Assembly (NCBI GenBank): GCA_031368215.1
Contig: JANLRD010000224.1
Coordinates: 51,482 to 115,481, forward strand
Direction: 5' to 3'
Length of the DNA stretch: 64,000 nt
From: JANLQX01 sp031368215
GTDB lineage: Bacteria; Actinomycetota; Acidimicrobiia; Acidimicrobiales; JANYDT01
Within the stretch, counting starts at the first letter, position 1. Every line of letters starts with the position of its first letter. This document shows, piece after piece, positions 1 to 10,774 of this stretch. The notes beneath the pieces were generated by a model. It was not told the DNA's origin. It ran no database searches and saw only the letters and a list, made by a program, of their open reading frames with translations. A program made the translations under genes and the position numbers.

Positions 1-3000
1 TCCCGTTGCCCGCGGCGTCGATGAACACGCTGCCCGAAAGCGACGTGGTGTTCTGACGTTCCCCGAACAGGTAGGTGGAAGCGTCGATTCCCGCACCGAT
101 CGAGATCGCCGCGATCCGGTCGTTGGTGACTGTTCCCCCAGCGGTTCCGGCGGTGTCGCGCCCGTCGGCGTAGGACGGCGGTTGCGTCTCGACGACGGCG
201 TACGTCCCGCTCAGCAGGTCGGTGAACGTCCACGCCCCGGACGCATTGCTCACCGTCGTGCGGCTGACGGTGCTTCCACTCGCATTGACGCCTGACAGCG
301 TGATGGTCACGCCGGAGATCGGCGTCTCGCCGGCATTGCGCGCTCCGTTGTCGTTGGCATCGACGTAGACGAATCCCGAGATGGTCGAAACCGTGTCGCC
401 GAAGTTCTGTCCCGTCACACCGGTGGCCGGTAGGCCGTTGACGGCGATCGCTGTTGGGTTCTGGCTGCGTCCGAATCCGGTCGGGGTCACCTGGTCGATG
501 CGATAGTCCGCGCCGGAAACGAGGTTGTCGAATCGGTACGAACCATCGCTTCCGCTCGTCGTTCTGGCGATCTCGTCGCCCGATGTGTTTCGGAGGACGA
601 CGACAACGCCGGCCAAAGGGTCGTCGACTCCGGCGTCGCGAACTGCATCGCGATTGCGGTCGAGGTAGACGCTTCCGCTGATCGACACAGTCGAGCTGAT
701 CTCACCGAAGTCGTATCCGGTTCCGTTGACACCGACGCCGACGGTGATCCCGGTCACGGAGTCCGTGCCGATGCCGTTCCCGGGGCGCGTTCCGCCGAGC
801 GTGCCGATGGCATCGCGCCCGTCTCCGTACCCGATGGGCTGGGTCGGCTCCGTGACCGTGTAGACGCCCGCAATGAGTCCGTCGATGCTCCAGGAACCGT
901 CGACCGACGTGGTTGTCGCGAGGTTCACCGAACGACCGTTGACGTCGATGCCGGTCACGCGGATCGTGATGCTGCCGATCGGCTGCTCGCCCGAGTCGAA
1001 GATTCCGTTGTTGTCGGCATCGATGAAGACCCGACCGGCCAACGTGGAAGTGGTGTCGAAGAAGTCCTGTCCCGAGAGTCCACCAACGGGTGCCGTGACG
1101 CTCCGCGTGTTCGGTGAAGAACTGCCATAGCCAATCGGTTGTGTCTCGGTGACCGAGTAGTCGCCGACCGGAATACCGGAGAACGAGTAGTTGCCGTTCA
1201 CGTCGGTGGCGGTCGTGGCAACCACTGCTCCGCTGGCATCGCGCAGCGTGATGGTCACCCCGGCGATCGTCCCGTTCTCTCCGGTGTCCCTCGCGCCGTT
1301 GGTGTTCGGGTCGACGCGAACCGCACCGCTGATGGAGGTGTAGGCGACCGGGGCGAGCGGCTTCTCACCGAAGAGATTGCCCGTCGACGTCGTGCCCGAT
1401 GCGATGGTGACACCGCCGATCTGGTCATTCGTCGTTGTCGTACCGCCGGCGGTCCCGGCCCGTTCGGCGCCATCGAGGTACGACGCCGGCTGGGTCACTT
1501 CGGTCACCGCGTAGGTACCGGGACGCAGGCCGGTGAATGCGAAGCTGCCATCGGACGCGGTCGTCGTCGCGCGGTTGACGGTGTTGCCGAGATCATCGGA
1601 TCCGTTCAGCGCGATCGAAACCGTGGCGATGCCGGGCTCGCCGACCTGCCGGTTCCCGTCACCCGTGATGTCCACGTACACGGAGCCGGCGATAGAGCCG
1701 GGAACGAGCTCGCCGAAGTTGTTGCGCGCCGAGTTCGTCGACGATCCGACGACGATGCCGGTGAGCACGTCGCGTGTGGGGATCGGGCCGCCGAGCGAAC
1801 CACCGGCGGACCCGACGGTGTCGCGACCGTCGATGTAGCCCGCAGGCTGTGTCTCGGTGAGCGTGTAGCCGGCCAGGTTCGATGCTTCGAGACCGGTGAA
1901 CTGGTAGTAGCCGTCGGCACCGGAGGTCACCGCGCTCGTTCTCGACGTTCCGAACACGTCGACTCCGGTCAAGGTGATCACCGCACCCACGATCGGGGCT
2001 TCGCCCGTGTCACGGACTGCGTCGTTGTCGGCATCGACGTAGACGTAGCCGGAGACGATCGGAAGATTCACGATGCCGGCGTCGATGGTGAGATTCACCT
2101 CTCCGGAGCCGAGCGTGGTGGAGCCGGAGATGCCACTCGTCTTGTTGAGATCCGAATCAGCGGTGTTGGATCCGACGTTCGCCACAGTCAGCGTGAACCC
2201 GGAAGGGGCGTCGATGCGGATCCGGTAGATGCCGGGAACGAGGCCGTCGAAGCGATAGTTGCCCGTTGCGTTGGTGAGCTGGGTGACGGGGTCGCCGGAT
2301 CCGTCGAGTATGGGCGTCCCGGCGGTGTCGAGGAGACGGACGCGCACGTTCGCCACGCCCGGTTCGCCGATGTCCTGCACGCCGTTGCCGTTCAGGTCTT
2401 CCCACACGCGATCGCCGAGGATGACAGTGCGGAAGAAGCCGGTGTCGACATCGGTCGGCGACTGTCCGCTCTGCAGCGTGAACGGCGGGGTCATCCCGGT
2501 CATGACCGCAGCGTCGGAATTCGTCGCCGCGGAACCTCTCCCAACCGGCGACGGCGTCCAACCCGATGGGGCGGCGAAGTGGACGCGGTACGTTCCGGGG
2601 ACAAGGTTGTCGAACACATAGGCACCGCCGCCCGACGTGACCGTCGTGCGGACCACCGAGGCGCCCGCGAGGAGCTCCACGGTGATGCCGTCAAGACCGG
2701 GTTCGCCGCTGTCCTGGATACCGTCGGCGTTGGTGTCATCCCAGACTCGGTCCCCGACGGAGGCGGCGGCGAAGAACCCGGCGTCGATGTGTGTCGTGGT
2801 GACACCGTCAGGCACCGAGAAGACCGCAGTGCGGCCTGTTGCGAGGTCCGCGTCGGAGTCGATCCCGCTGGCGCGCGGACCGGTCGACGACGCCGGTGAT
2901 GGAAGGTACCCGGAGGGACGGACGAACTCGACGCGATAGTCGCCTTCACGGAGGAGCGCACCGCTGTTGTCGAGCCCTGCCCGGGTGAAGGAATAGGTCC

Positions 3001-6000
3001 CATCGGACGCCGTCGTCACCGTCGCGATGACCGCGGCCGAGCTGTTCAGGAGTCGAACGGTGACGCCCCCGATCCCGGTGGTCTCGGTCAGCTGGCGGGT
3101 CCCGTCGGCGTTCGTGTCGTCCCACACCTGGTCGCCGATCACGACGCCGCGGAAGAGGCCGGCGTCGACGGTCGAGTTGGTCTCGCCGGAGACAACCGAG
3201 ACCAATGCCGTGGCACCGGTGGCATCCGCGTTCGAGTCCGTCGACGTTGTGGCTCCGCCGGTCGTGGCGGTCTGATCGGTGAACACGTAGCCGTTGGGTG
3301 CCGTGACCAGAACGCGGTACGTCCCGGGTCGAAGGTTCGTGAACGAGTAGTTGCCGTTCGCATCGGTGGTCGTGGCGTTCACCAACACACCCGATGCGTC
3401 GAGCACCGGATTGCTCGAAACGTCGACAAGGCGAACCGTCACTCCGGCGATGCCGTCCTCGCCCGCCGTTTGGATGCCGTCGCCGTTCGTGTCGTGCCAC
3501 ACGCGGTCGCCGATGGTGGCCGGGCGGATGAGCCCGGTATCGACCGTGGTGTTGGCCTCGTTCGACCTGAGTGTGGTCGACGGCGATGCCCCCGACGGAT
3601 TCGCGTCGGAGTCGGTGGTGTCTGTCGCAGTGGAGACGTCGCGGAGGGTCACGACCATGCCGCTCGGCGGGGTCACCGTGACCACGTAGACACCCGGCAC
3701 CACATTGGCGAACTGGTAAAGACCGGTGCCGGCCGCAGTCGTCGTCGTGGGCGGGGTGATGACGACACCCGCACCGGTCGTTCCGGTCAGCGTGACCGTC
3801 GCTGCGCCAACGCCAGGCTCGCCGACATCCTGCGCTCCGTTCCCATCGGTGTCCTCCCAGACGTAGTTCCCGATGGACGCGAACCGGTAGTAGCCGGCGT
3901 CGAATCCGGTGTCATTCACCCCGGAATCCACGGTGATCACGGGGGTGATTCCCGTGACGACATCGGCATCGGAGTTCGTCGCAGGAGCTCCGAAACCGGT
4001 CGGTGTGGGCTGCCATCCGGCTCCCGTCGGGGCGGTGAACGCAATGCGGTAACTCGCTGGGCGGAGGTTGGCGATCGACCAGAGTCCGGAGCCGTCGGTG
4101 GTCGTGGTGACCGGGACGGTGAAGGACGCGCCGGTGGCGTCGAGCAACTCCACGGTCGCCCCGGAGATGCCCGGTTCGCCGGAGTCCTGGATGCCATTGG
4201 CGTTCAGGTCTTCCCACACGCGGTCGCCGACCGTGGCGCGCTGGAACATGCCGGCGTCGAGGTTTGTCGTCGTCTGCCCTTCGGTGAGCGTGATGGTTCC
4301 GGTGCGCCCGAAGGTGGGTCCGACGGTCGTCGACGCGTCCGAGTCGGTGTCGCTCGACAGGGGGGCGGCGGCGCTTGCCGTCGTGAACTCCCAGCCGATC
4401 GGCAGGCCGAACGTGACCTGGTAGGCACCGGGGGCGAGGAGTGCACCCGAGTTGTTGATGCCGGCCCGCGTGAACGTGTAGATCCCCGATGCATTCGTCG
4501 CGGCCGAACCCGTGACGTCGTCGGCCGTGCCGAACGTGGCGTCCAGACCGGCACCGAGCAGAGCTGCAGTCGCACCGTTCACGCCCGCGGTCTCGGTCCC
4601 GCTTCGCGTCCCGTCGGCATTGGTGTCGACCCACACCTGATTGCCGATGCTGACCGGTCGGGCCATGCCGACGTCGATCGTCTGCTCCACTGTTCCCGAC
4701 GTCAGGGTGATCAACGCCGTCCGGTTGGTGGTGGTGTCGACGTCGGAATCCGTTGCCGGCGTCGCACCGTTGATGGTGACGAGCGCCGGTGTGAGCTGGT
4801 ACCCCGACGGTCGCGTCACCACAACGACGCGGTAAATGCCGGGCGACAGATTGGTGAACGCGTATGCGCCGGAGCCCGTCGTCGTCTGGTCAGAAATGGA
4901 GGTTCCCGAAGCATCGATGGCCCGGACGCCGAGGGCATCGACGAGGCGGAGCACCGCGCCGGCCACACCATTCTCGCCGGTGTCGCGGACACCCGAGCCG
5001 TTGGCGTCGACCCACACCAGATCACCGACCGACGAAGTCCGGTACATGCCGCCGTCCACGGAGTTGTCGGTCTGATCCGAGATGAGCGTCACCGGATCGG
5101 AGACACCGGTCGCCCGGGTGATGTCGGAGTCCGTGAGATCGGTAGCGGATGCCGAATTGAGGATGGTGAAGGCCCAGCCCGAGGGCTTCACGATGCCGAT
5201 CCGGTAGGTACCGGGAACGACGCTGCCGAAGGTGTAGATGCCGCCGCCGGCGGTCGTCGTCTGAATCGGGAGTCCGGCGTTGAGGACCGGGTTGCCGCTG
5301 TTGTCGAGCAGTCGAACCGTGACACCGTCGTTGCCGTCGTCGCCGCCGTCTCGCACGCCGTTGCCGTTCGCGTCTTCCCATACGAGGTCGCCGAGCGTTG
5401 CGTACTTGTAGAGACCGGCGTCGATGGTGAAGTCGTCCGTGCCCGAGACGACCGCGAACGTCGCGGTCATGCCGGTCGCCGGGTTGGGGTTGCTGTCGGT
5501 CGCCGCGGATCCCGCGCCGGTCGGGCTGAAGTTCCAGCCGGCACCCACCGGAGGCGTGAACTTGACCCGGTAGTCGCCGGGTCGGATGTTGGGGATCGTC
5601 CAGGCGCCGAACGCATCGGTCGTTGTGGTGATCGGCACCCCGAACGATGCGCCTGTCGCATCGAGCAATTCCACGCCGACGGCGCTGACCGGAGGTTCGC
5701 CGACGTCTTGGACTCCGTTGGCGTTGAGGTCCTCCCACACGAAGTTGCCGAGCGTGACGCGCTTCCACACGCCGGCGTCGACGCTGATCGTTGCCTCGTT
5801 CTCGTTCATCGTGAACGTGGCCGTCATACCGGTCGTCTCGTTCGCATCGCTATCGGTGTTCGACGACTTCGGTGCTCCGACGGAAGCGGGAGAGAACTCG
5901 TAGGTCGCCGGGAGGGAGAATGTCAGCCGGTAGTCACCGGGGGGCAGTGCGGCGCCCGTGTTGTTCACACCGGATTTCGTGAACGAGTACGCGCCGCCGG

Positions 6001-9000
6001 CAACGGTGGTCATCGATCCTGCGATGTCGTCCACGGTTCCGAAGATCCCGTCGAGACCGGCGCCCTCGAGGGTCACGGTCGCCCCGCTCACGCCCGCCGT
6101 GTCGGCAGCGTCGCGCGTGCCGTTGGAGTTGCGGTCGATCCACAGTCGGTCGCCGATCGTCACTGCACGAAAGAAGCCGGCGTCCACGGTGTTGTTGGTC
6201 TCGCCGGGGATCACGCTGACGCTGGAGGAGCGACCGGTTCCTGCGAGCACGTCGGAGTCGACGGTGTCGTCGCCGAGACGATCATTCGGACTGAGCGTGT
6301 AGCCGACGGGAGGTACGACTCGAACCTGATAGGTCCCGGGTGGGAGTGCACCGAAGGAATACGCGCCCGTGGATGACGTGAGCTGGGTGACAACGGTGTT
6401 CCCCAGGCCATCGGCGACGGGGAGGCCGTTCACGTCGGTGAGGAGGACGTTCGCTCCGGCCAGACCTGTTTCGCCGACGTCCTGGATGCCATCGGCGTCG
6501 GCATCGACGAACACGAAGTTGCCGATGACCGCAGGCTCGTAGAGGCCGGCATCGACCGTGATGATGTTCTCGTTGGACAGCACCACGAAGCGCGCCGTCT
6601 GGCCGCTTGCGATCAGGGCATCGGAGTCCGTGTCGGAGGTGAGGGGTGTCGCGACTGCCCGCGGCGAGAAGTACAGCCCGGGAGGTCGGGTGAACACGAT
6701 CTGATAGCCGGTCGCGTTCGACGGCATCAGGTCGTCGATGACGTAGGCACCGGTGAGCGGGTCGGACGTGGTCCCCCGGTTGACAGCGTTGCCGAGGATG
6801 TCGGTGCCGGACAGCGTGACCGTGACCCCGCCGGGGAGGACCAGCCCGTTGTCGCCGGCGTCGCGGACACCGTTGCCGTTCACGTCCTTCCACACCAGAT
6901 CACCCACCTTCGAGAGCGGGTAGACGGTCCGTGACGCGGTGGTGTTCGGGGTGATGACGCGGATGTTGGGATTCGAAGGGTTCGTCGGCAGCGTGCGGTA
7001 CTCGGTGAGGGTGACGGTGTTGGTGAGGCCGGGGGTGAGCAGCGGCGACGGAGTGACCGGGGTGTCGACGGTCGCGGTGTAGCGGATCTTCTTCGAGCTT
7101 CCCGGAGCGATCTCATCGATCTGTGCACTTAGCGTCTGGCCGGTGAACGATGCGCTGTCGGGGCCGGTGACGGCCGCGCCGTCGATCAGGATGCTGGCCG
7201 GGTTGGGGGTGAGGTTGACGGGGACGACGTCGTTCGCCTTGACCTCGAAGGCTTTGCCGGTCCCGGTGTCGGCGAGCGTGATCTCATAGGTGACCACATC
7301 ACCGGGGAGCACACCCTGTTGCGGCACGCGCGCCGGTGATGTCAACGCGATCGCCTTCGCGATGGTGACATTCGGGACGGTGACGTTGACGACGGCGTTC
7401 GCCGACGTCCGCTCGACCGGAATGCCACCGATGGTGGGACGCGAAGAGAACGAGGCCGTGTTGATGATGTCGGAGCCGTCGACGTTGCCGACGACATCGG
7501 CGACGACAGCGTCGACGTCGAGCGTCAGCACTGCCGTCTCGCCGACGGTGCTCGTGTTGTCGAACGGGTCGACGACAGCAACGTCGATCGCGTTGCCGCT
7601 GCCGCTCGTCGCGACAAGGTTCCCGGCGGTGATGTCGGTCGCACCCCGCTCGAGCTTCGCGGTCCACGTGACGTTCGTGAGGTTGGTCGGCACGGTGTCG
7701 AGGACGTGCGCATCGATCAGTTTCGTGCGCGGGAGGTCCACCGTGATGCGGTACTTCACCGGATCGCCAATGCGGACATCGGGGAGGCATCCGGATCCGA
7801 CACACGTCGGAAGGGTGACCGTCTTCGTCGGGGTCGGGGTGACGACGGTGACCGATACCGTGTCGTTCAGGATGGCGCTGACGTTCGACGTCCGGGTCGT
7901 GTCGAGGTTCGAGCTCGGGACATAGGTGAAGGTGCCCGCAGCGGTGTTGATCGGGTTCTGGTAGCTGGTGATGCCCGCCGTGTTGGTCTCGACGGCTCCG
8001 GAGTTCACCGTGTCCGGGATGGCCACGCGGTAGCGCAGCGTGACCGCCGGGCTGACGGCGGGACTCACGGCAACGGTGGGTACCGTCCACTCGATGTGCG
8101 GGAACGGAGCGGCAACGCAACTCCCGCCGGCGGTGATGGAAGCGGAGACCACGTCGGCACACGTGATGGCCAGGGGCGTGCTCGGGAGGCGGTCCCAGAC
8201 CGTCACGGTTTTCGCCGCGATGTCACCGGTGTTGTGGAGATCGATCCGGTACGTGACGTGGTCGAAGGCCTGCACCGCGATGCCGTCGCCCTGATCCGGC
8301 CCGGTCGAACTGAACACGGCGGAGTAGTCACCGGGATAGACCGGGCTGGCGTTGGCGGGACGCTCGACGGTGTCCACGCCTTTGCGGACCTTGGGGAGCG
8401 GCATTGACCACACGATGCCGGTGTTCACCCGTTGCGCGAACACCTGTCCGGCGGTGTTGACGGAGGTGAGCTTGAGCAGGTTGTCGGTGAGGTCGCCGGC
8501 CGTGGCGGTCTCGGGGTTCACGAGTTCGACGGCGACGGTCACCTCGAACGTCTCGCCGATGTTGTCGATGCTGCCTATCGACCACTCGAGCGTTCCCCCG
8601 CCGTCGGTCAGCGAAACACCGGACACGTCGGGCTCGGGAGAAGCGGCGACCGGCGCGGTGGCGGCCGGAATGGTCACGGTGTTGGCCGCCGTCGTGCGAG
8701 CCGAACCGGGGATGTATCGCATCCCGTTCGGCAGGAAGTCGGTCACCTTCACGCTCGACGCGGAGATGTTCACGGGCACGAACGCCCGCAGCTTGAAGCA
8801 CGCGATGTCGCCGGTGGCGTAGCCGCCCGTGCTCGTTGATGTGTAGGCGACTGTTCCCGCAGCGCAGTTGACACCGACGGCACTCGACACCGCCATACCG
8901 TTCGGGAGCGAAGACCGGATCGCTACCTTCTTGTCCAGTTGGACGCTGATCCCCGCAACGCCGGCGCTCGCATCGTCCTGAATGGACTGGCCGTCAGCCT

Positions 9001-10723
9001 GGCCACCGAGTTCGTTTCCGGGAGCGGGGTCGCCGGGGGCCTCCTTTTCGATCTGCCCGTTCACGTAGGAGTAGTTGGTGAAGTCGTCGTTGGTGAGGAC
9101 GGCTTGGCCGTTCTGGTACGTCGGACGGACTCTCGACGTGAACGTCACGACCACCGTTGCGTTCGGCGGCACCGACGCGAGCGCCGGCACGACGGTCGAG
9201 TCCCACGTGACGGCATAGGTTCCGTCGCCGCCGAGCGTCACGCTCGCGTAGAACGGTGAGTTCACGACGACAGGAGTCCCGTTCACGGTGATCACGGGAA
9301 CGTTTCCGGAGGTGCAGTTGGGGTCCGCCGGGATGGGCATGCCTTCCGGGCAGGTGCCGTTCGGGAGGCGATCGGTGATCGTCATGGCGTTGATGCGCCG
9401 GTATTCGCTTGTTCGTGTCGTCAACGTGCTCGTGATCAGTGCGGCGTGCACGACACTGCCGGATGCCGACTTGTCCATCGCGAGGTCCTCGGCCTGGAAG
9501 GAGGTCGACGCGGTGTCGCCGTAGAACGTTCCCGCTCCGAGGACCCGGGGTCCGCTGTAGCTGGCACCCGAGCTCGCCGAGTTCGTGCCGACCTGTTCGG
9601 CCCCGTCAGCGAGGGTCGACGGGGCGACCTGCGCCTCCTCGGTCCATGGACCGGTGTTGTTGTTGAGGTTGGCGCCCTGCAGCCCGCTCGCCGGTGTCGG
9701 AACGATCCCCACGAACGGTCGGTTCTCATGCAGCGGGATGCCGGCGCGATAGGTGATCGTCTGGGTGCCACCGGCGGCGAGCTGGGAGCCCGGACCGGTC
9801 GCCGGGAACGTCCAGCGAACCCACGTGGTGCCGATCGGCGGCGTGAACAGGGCGCCGGCCGCGCTCGTTACCGGTGTCGAACCGTTCATCGTCATGATGC
9901 TCACCGTGGGGCTGCCGAGCGCGCCGACGTATTGGCAGGCGCTCGGGCTGAGACGAGGTGAACCGGTGTATTCGAGGGCGCCGGGCGCGGTGTTGTCGGT
10001 CGTGGTGCAGCCGAGCAGTTCGAGACTGGGGGGAAGGAAGTCGTCCACCGTGAAGGCACCGGTGGGGGCGATCGAGTTGTTCTCGATGGTCAGGGTGAAC
10101 GACGTCGAGTTGCTGTGCACGCCCCGGAGCAGTTCACCGCCTCCGGACTTGCGCAGCTGGTACGGGATGACCGTCGTGTTCACCGATCCGCTGGTCCCCG
10201 AACCCGGGGCCGTCGACGAGTTCACCGTGCCGTTGGCGAGGAACTTGACCAGTACCCGGGGATCGGTGTTCGAGTACGCCTGAGCCGTCGTGGCGAAGAC
10301 ACTGCCGACGGGATGGGTGACCGGATCCACGGCGACGCTGACGCTGATCGACTGGCACACGTTGGTCTGGAGGTCGCTCACGTTGTTCCACACCAGCGTC
10401 GTCTCTCCCGGCGCGGGACTGTTCGCGTAGATCACCGGTGCGGTCGCGGTCCCGCTGGTGCTCACGTGGGAGAGGCCGGCCGGCAGGACCTGGCGGAAGG
10501 TCAGGTTGTAGGTGTCCGGGCCGAACGGATTGCACGCACGCAGCGTGTAGGAGACGTTTCCCCCCTGCAGGACCCGGCCTGTTCCTCCGAGGACCACCGA
10601 CAGCGTCGGCGCCGCTTCAACACGCATCGCCGGGCCGACGACGAGGCCGGTGAGCAGCACGAGGGCAGCCGCAAGCAACCGGCGGACGCGTTTGCCGGGC
10701 GACAGAGTGCTGAGCAGTGACAT
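1..10723 (-). CDS. Giant secreted SdrD/Cna-B-repeat surface protein, C-terminus outside window
   Basis: Open without a stop for 3,574 codons from the ATG at 10723 to the left edge, so the C-terminus and any anchoring signal are not visible. Residues 1-40 form a signal peptide: a basic start (KRVRR), a hydrophobic stretch and an ...EAAP-like cleavage region. Residues about 40-1270 carry DUF11/isopeptide-type conserved repeats rich in Thr, Val and Asn. From residue 1273 there are 19 complete and one truncated modules of 97-130 residues, each starting like VGDLVWKDVNGNGVRD, the EF-hand-like calcium loop of SdrD B domains (collagen-binding B-type fold). Such modules form long, rigid, protease-resistant stalks on cell surfaces; stalk or adhesin is the inferred role here. 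The gene stands alone and is preceded by an inverted repeat. A class E sortase at 38834 is a possible anchoring partner. No frameshift was seen. Confidence 0.88.
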   Translation of the reverse strand, partial: MSLLSTLSPGKRVRRLLAAALVLLTGLVVGPAMRVEAAPTLSVVLGGTGRVLQGGNVSYTLRACNPFGPDTYNLTFRQVLPAGLSHVSTSGTATAPVIYANSPAPGETTLVWNNVSDLQTNVCQSISVSVAVDPVTHPVGSVFATTAQAYSNTDPRVLVKFLANGTVNSSTAPGSGTSGSVNTTVIPYQLRKSGGGELLRGVHSNSTSFTLTIENNSIAPTGAFTVDDFLPPSLELLGCTTTDNTAPGALEYTGSPRLSPSACQYVGALGSPTVSIMTMNGSTPVTSAAGALFTPPIGTTWVRWTFPATGPGSQLAAGGTQTITYRAGIPLHENRPFVGIVPTPASGLQGANLNNNTGPWTEEAQVAPSTLADGAEQVGTNSASSGASYSGPRVLGAGTFYGDTASTSFQAEDLAMDKSASGSVVHAALITSTLTTRTSEYRRINAMTITDRLPNGTCPEGMPIPADPNCTSGNVPVITVNGTPVVVNSPFYASVTLGGDGTYAVTWDSTVVPALASVPPNATVVVTFTSRVRPTYQNGQAVLTNDDFTNYSYVNGQIEKEAPGDPAPGNELGGQADGQSIQDDASAGVAGISVQLDKKVAIRSSLPNGMAVSSAVGVNCAAGTVAYTSTSTGGYATGDIACFKLRAFVPVNISASSVKVTDFLPNGMRYIPGSARTTAANTVTIPAATAPVAASPEPDVSGVSLTDGGGTLEWSIGSIDNIGETFEVTVAVELVNPETATAGDLTDNLLKLTSVNTAGQVFAQRVNTGIVWSMPLPKVRKGVDTVERPANASPVYPGDYSAVFSSTGPDQGDGIAVQAFDHVTYRIDLHNTGDIAAKTVTVWDRLPSTPLAITCADVVSASITAGGSCVAAPFPHIEWTVPTVAVSPAVSPAVTLRYRVAIPDTVNSGAVETNTAGITSYQNPINTAAGTFTYVPSSNLDTTRTSNVSAILNDTVSVTVVTPTPTKTVTLPTCVGSGCLPDVRIGDPVKYRITVDLPRTKLIDAHVLDTVPTNLTNVTWTAKLERGATDITAGNLVATSGSGNAIDVAVVDPFDNTSTVGETAVLTLDVDAVVADVVGNVDGSDIINTASFSSRPTIGGIPVERTSANAVVNVTVPNVTIAKAIALTSPARVPQQGVLPGDVVTYEITLADTGTGKAFEVKANDVVPVNLTPNPASILIDGAAVTGPDSASFTGQTLSAQIDEIAPGSSKKIRYTATVDTPVTPSPLLTPGLTNTVTLTEYRTLPTNPSNPNIRVITPNTTASRTVYPLSKVGDLVWKDVNGNGVRDAGDNGLVLPGGVTVTLSGTDILGNAVNRGTTSDPLTGAYVIDDLMPSNATGYQIVFTRPPGLYFSPRAVATPLTSDTDSDALIASGQTARFVVLSNENIITVDAGLYEPAVIGNFVFVDADADGIQDVGETGLAGANVLLTDVNGLPVADGLGNTVVTQLTSSTGAYSFGALPPGTYQVRVVPPVGYTLSPNDRLGDDTVDSDVLAGTGRSSSVSVIPGETNNTVDAGFFRAVTIGDRLWIDRNSNGTRDAADTAGVSGATVTLEGAGLDGIFGTVDDIAGSMTTVAGGAYSFTKSGVNNTGAALPPGDYRLTFSLPATYEFSPASVGAPKSSNTDSDANETTGMTATFTMNENEATISVDAGVWKRVTLGNFVWEDLNANGVQDVGEPPVSAVGVELLDATGASFGVPITTTTDAFGAWTIPNIRPGDYRVKFTPPVGAGWNFSPTGAGSAATDSNPNPATGMTATFAVVSGTDDFTIDAGLYKYATLGDLVWEDANGNGVRDGGDDGNDGVTVRLLDNSGNPVLNAGLPIQTTTAGGGIYTFGSVVPGTYRIGIVKPSGWAFTILNSASATDLTDSDITRATGVSDPVTLISDQTDNSVDGGMYRTSSVGDLVWVDANGSGVRDTGENGVAGAVLRLVDALGVRAIDASGTSISDQTTTGSGAYAFTNLSPGIYRVVVVTRPSGYQLTPALVTINGATPATDSDVDTTTNRTALITLTSGTVEQTIDVGMARPVSIGNQVWVDTNADGTRSGTETAGVNGATAALLGAGLDATFGTADDVTGSAATNASGIYTFTRAGINNSGALLAPGAYQVTFGLPIGWEFTTASAAAPLSSDTDSDASTTVGPTFGRTGTITLTEGQTTTNLDAGMFQRATVGDRVWEDLNANGIQDSGEPGISGATVELLDATGASFTVPVTTTTDGSGLWSIANLRPASYRIAFTAPTGAGWQPTPTGFGAPATNSDADVVTGITPVITVDSGVNDTGFDAGYYRFASIGNYVWEDTDGNGAQDVGEPGVGAATVTLTGTTGAGVVITPPTTTTAAGTGLYQFANVVPGVYVVTVTPPSGMVVTLRDVSTATDTTDSDANPSGASPSTTLRSNEANTTVDTGLIRPATIGDRVWHDTNGDGIQTAGEDGIAGVTVRLVDVSSNPVLDASGVLVNATTTDANGNYSFTNLRPGTYRVLVTAPNGYVFTDQTATTGGATTSTDSNADATGATALVSVVSGETNSTVDAGLFRGVVIGDQVWDDTNADGTRQLTETTGIGGVTVRLLNSSAAVIATVTTASDGTYSFTRAGLDNSGALLREGDYRVEFVRPSGYLPSPASSTGPRASGIDSDADLATGRTAVFSVPDGVTTTHIDAGFFAAASVGDRVWDDTNADGIQDSGEPGLDGITVELLAGASVVRTTVTSGGGAYVFDNLVPGTYRVHFAAPSGWTPSPVGRGSAATNSDAAVMTGMTPPFTLQSGQSPTDVDTGFFRTVILGDRVWEDLNGNGVQDIGEPGVANVRVRLLDTAGTPILDGSGDPVTQLTNATGNYRFDGLVPGIYRIRIDAPSGFTLTVANVGSNTADSDLNKTSGISGSTTLGSGEVNLTIDAGIVNLPIVSGYVYVDADNDAVRDTGEAPIVGAVITLTGVDVFGTSRTSAVTSGADGYYQFTGLEASNLAGYTLTETQPAGYIDGRDTVGSAGGSLGGPIPTRDVLTGIVVGSSTNSARNNFGELVPGSIAGSVYVDITGDGNRQVGEPGIATVSIALNGSDDLGNTVNRATTTASDGSFAFTGLRPGTYAVTEVTQPASYLDGAERAGTAGGTTTTNDQIGGVTIASGTTSTGNLFGEKPLAPVAYTSISGAVRVDPNTNGARDTGENGTIAGVTITLRDASGAVVATTATDVNGNYSFSGIPVGDYSVTETQPIGYGSSSPNTRSVTAPVGGLSGQDFFDTTSTLAGRVFIDADNNGIFDSGEQPIGSITIRVTGIDVNGRSVNLATTTSVDGSWSIDGLIAGVYTVTEPTQPIGYGDGRDAIGTLGGTRPGNGIGTDSVTGITVGVGVNGTGYDFGEISSTVSISGSVYLDRNRDAVRDAGVDDPLAGVVVVLRNTSGDEIARTTSGSDGSYRFDNLVSGADYRIDQVTPTGFGRSQNPTAIAVNGLPATGVTGQNFGDTVSTISGFVYVDANDNGARNAGETPISGVTITLSGVNASGSTVSRTTVSNASGAWTFTDLLSGTYAVVETQPPSYADGRDTAGTAGGTVTNDRIAAISIGAGIDASTYLFGERQNTTSLSGSVFIDAAGNG
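2..2056 (-). repeat. Distal Cna-B-like modules with alternating long and short units
   Basis: Modules start at 2056, 1693, 1333, 1042, 682, 382 and 40 (the last is cut by the window edge). After two long units (363 and 360 bp) the lengths alternate: 291, 360, 300, 342. Long units carry a YxDGRDxxGTxGG segment and end near FGE. Short units carry a QP.G(Y/F)G.S..P turn and a GQ.F.DT end. The opening motif is ISGxVYxD instead of IGDxVWxD, so this is a second module subclass with its own two-unit period. Confidence 0.72.
2057..6526 (-). repeat. Three tandem copies of a four-module (about 1.5 kb) super-repeat in the giant gene
   Basis: SdrD-type modules begin at 6526, 6157, 5752, 5395, 5029, 4648, 4231, 3874, 3514, 3139, 2758 and 2419. 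Each module resembles the module four places away more than its neighbour. The modules at 6157, 4648 and 3139 are spaced exactly 1509 bp (503 codons) apart and share a GAGLD..FGT..D insert or an RAG.NNSGA-type segment. Those at 5752, 4231 and 2758 share a GASF.VP.TTT-type segment or an equivalent position. The array therefore grew by duplication of four-module blocks, not of single modules. Confidence 0.8.
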
Positions 10724-10774
10724 GACGGCACGTTCATCGTCAACCCGAGATCCCCGCTGAAGGCCCTTCCTGGG

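Noticed and set aside
1139..6376. Two very long plus-strand open frames (586 and 968 codons) in the first 6.4 kb
   Set aside because: Arg/Asp/Gly-rich shadow frames antisense to the giant repeat gene, whose own frame shows clear modules.
40..6907. Regularly spaced repeats as a possible CRISPR array
   Set aside because: Units are 290-410 bp, coding, diverged and in frame. No short identical repeats or spacers.
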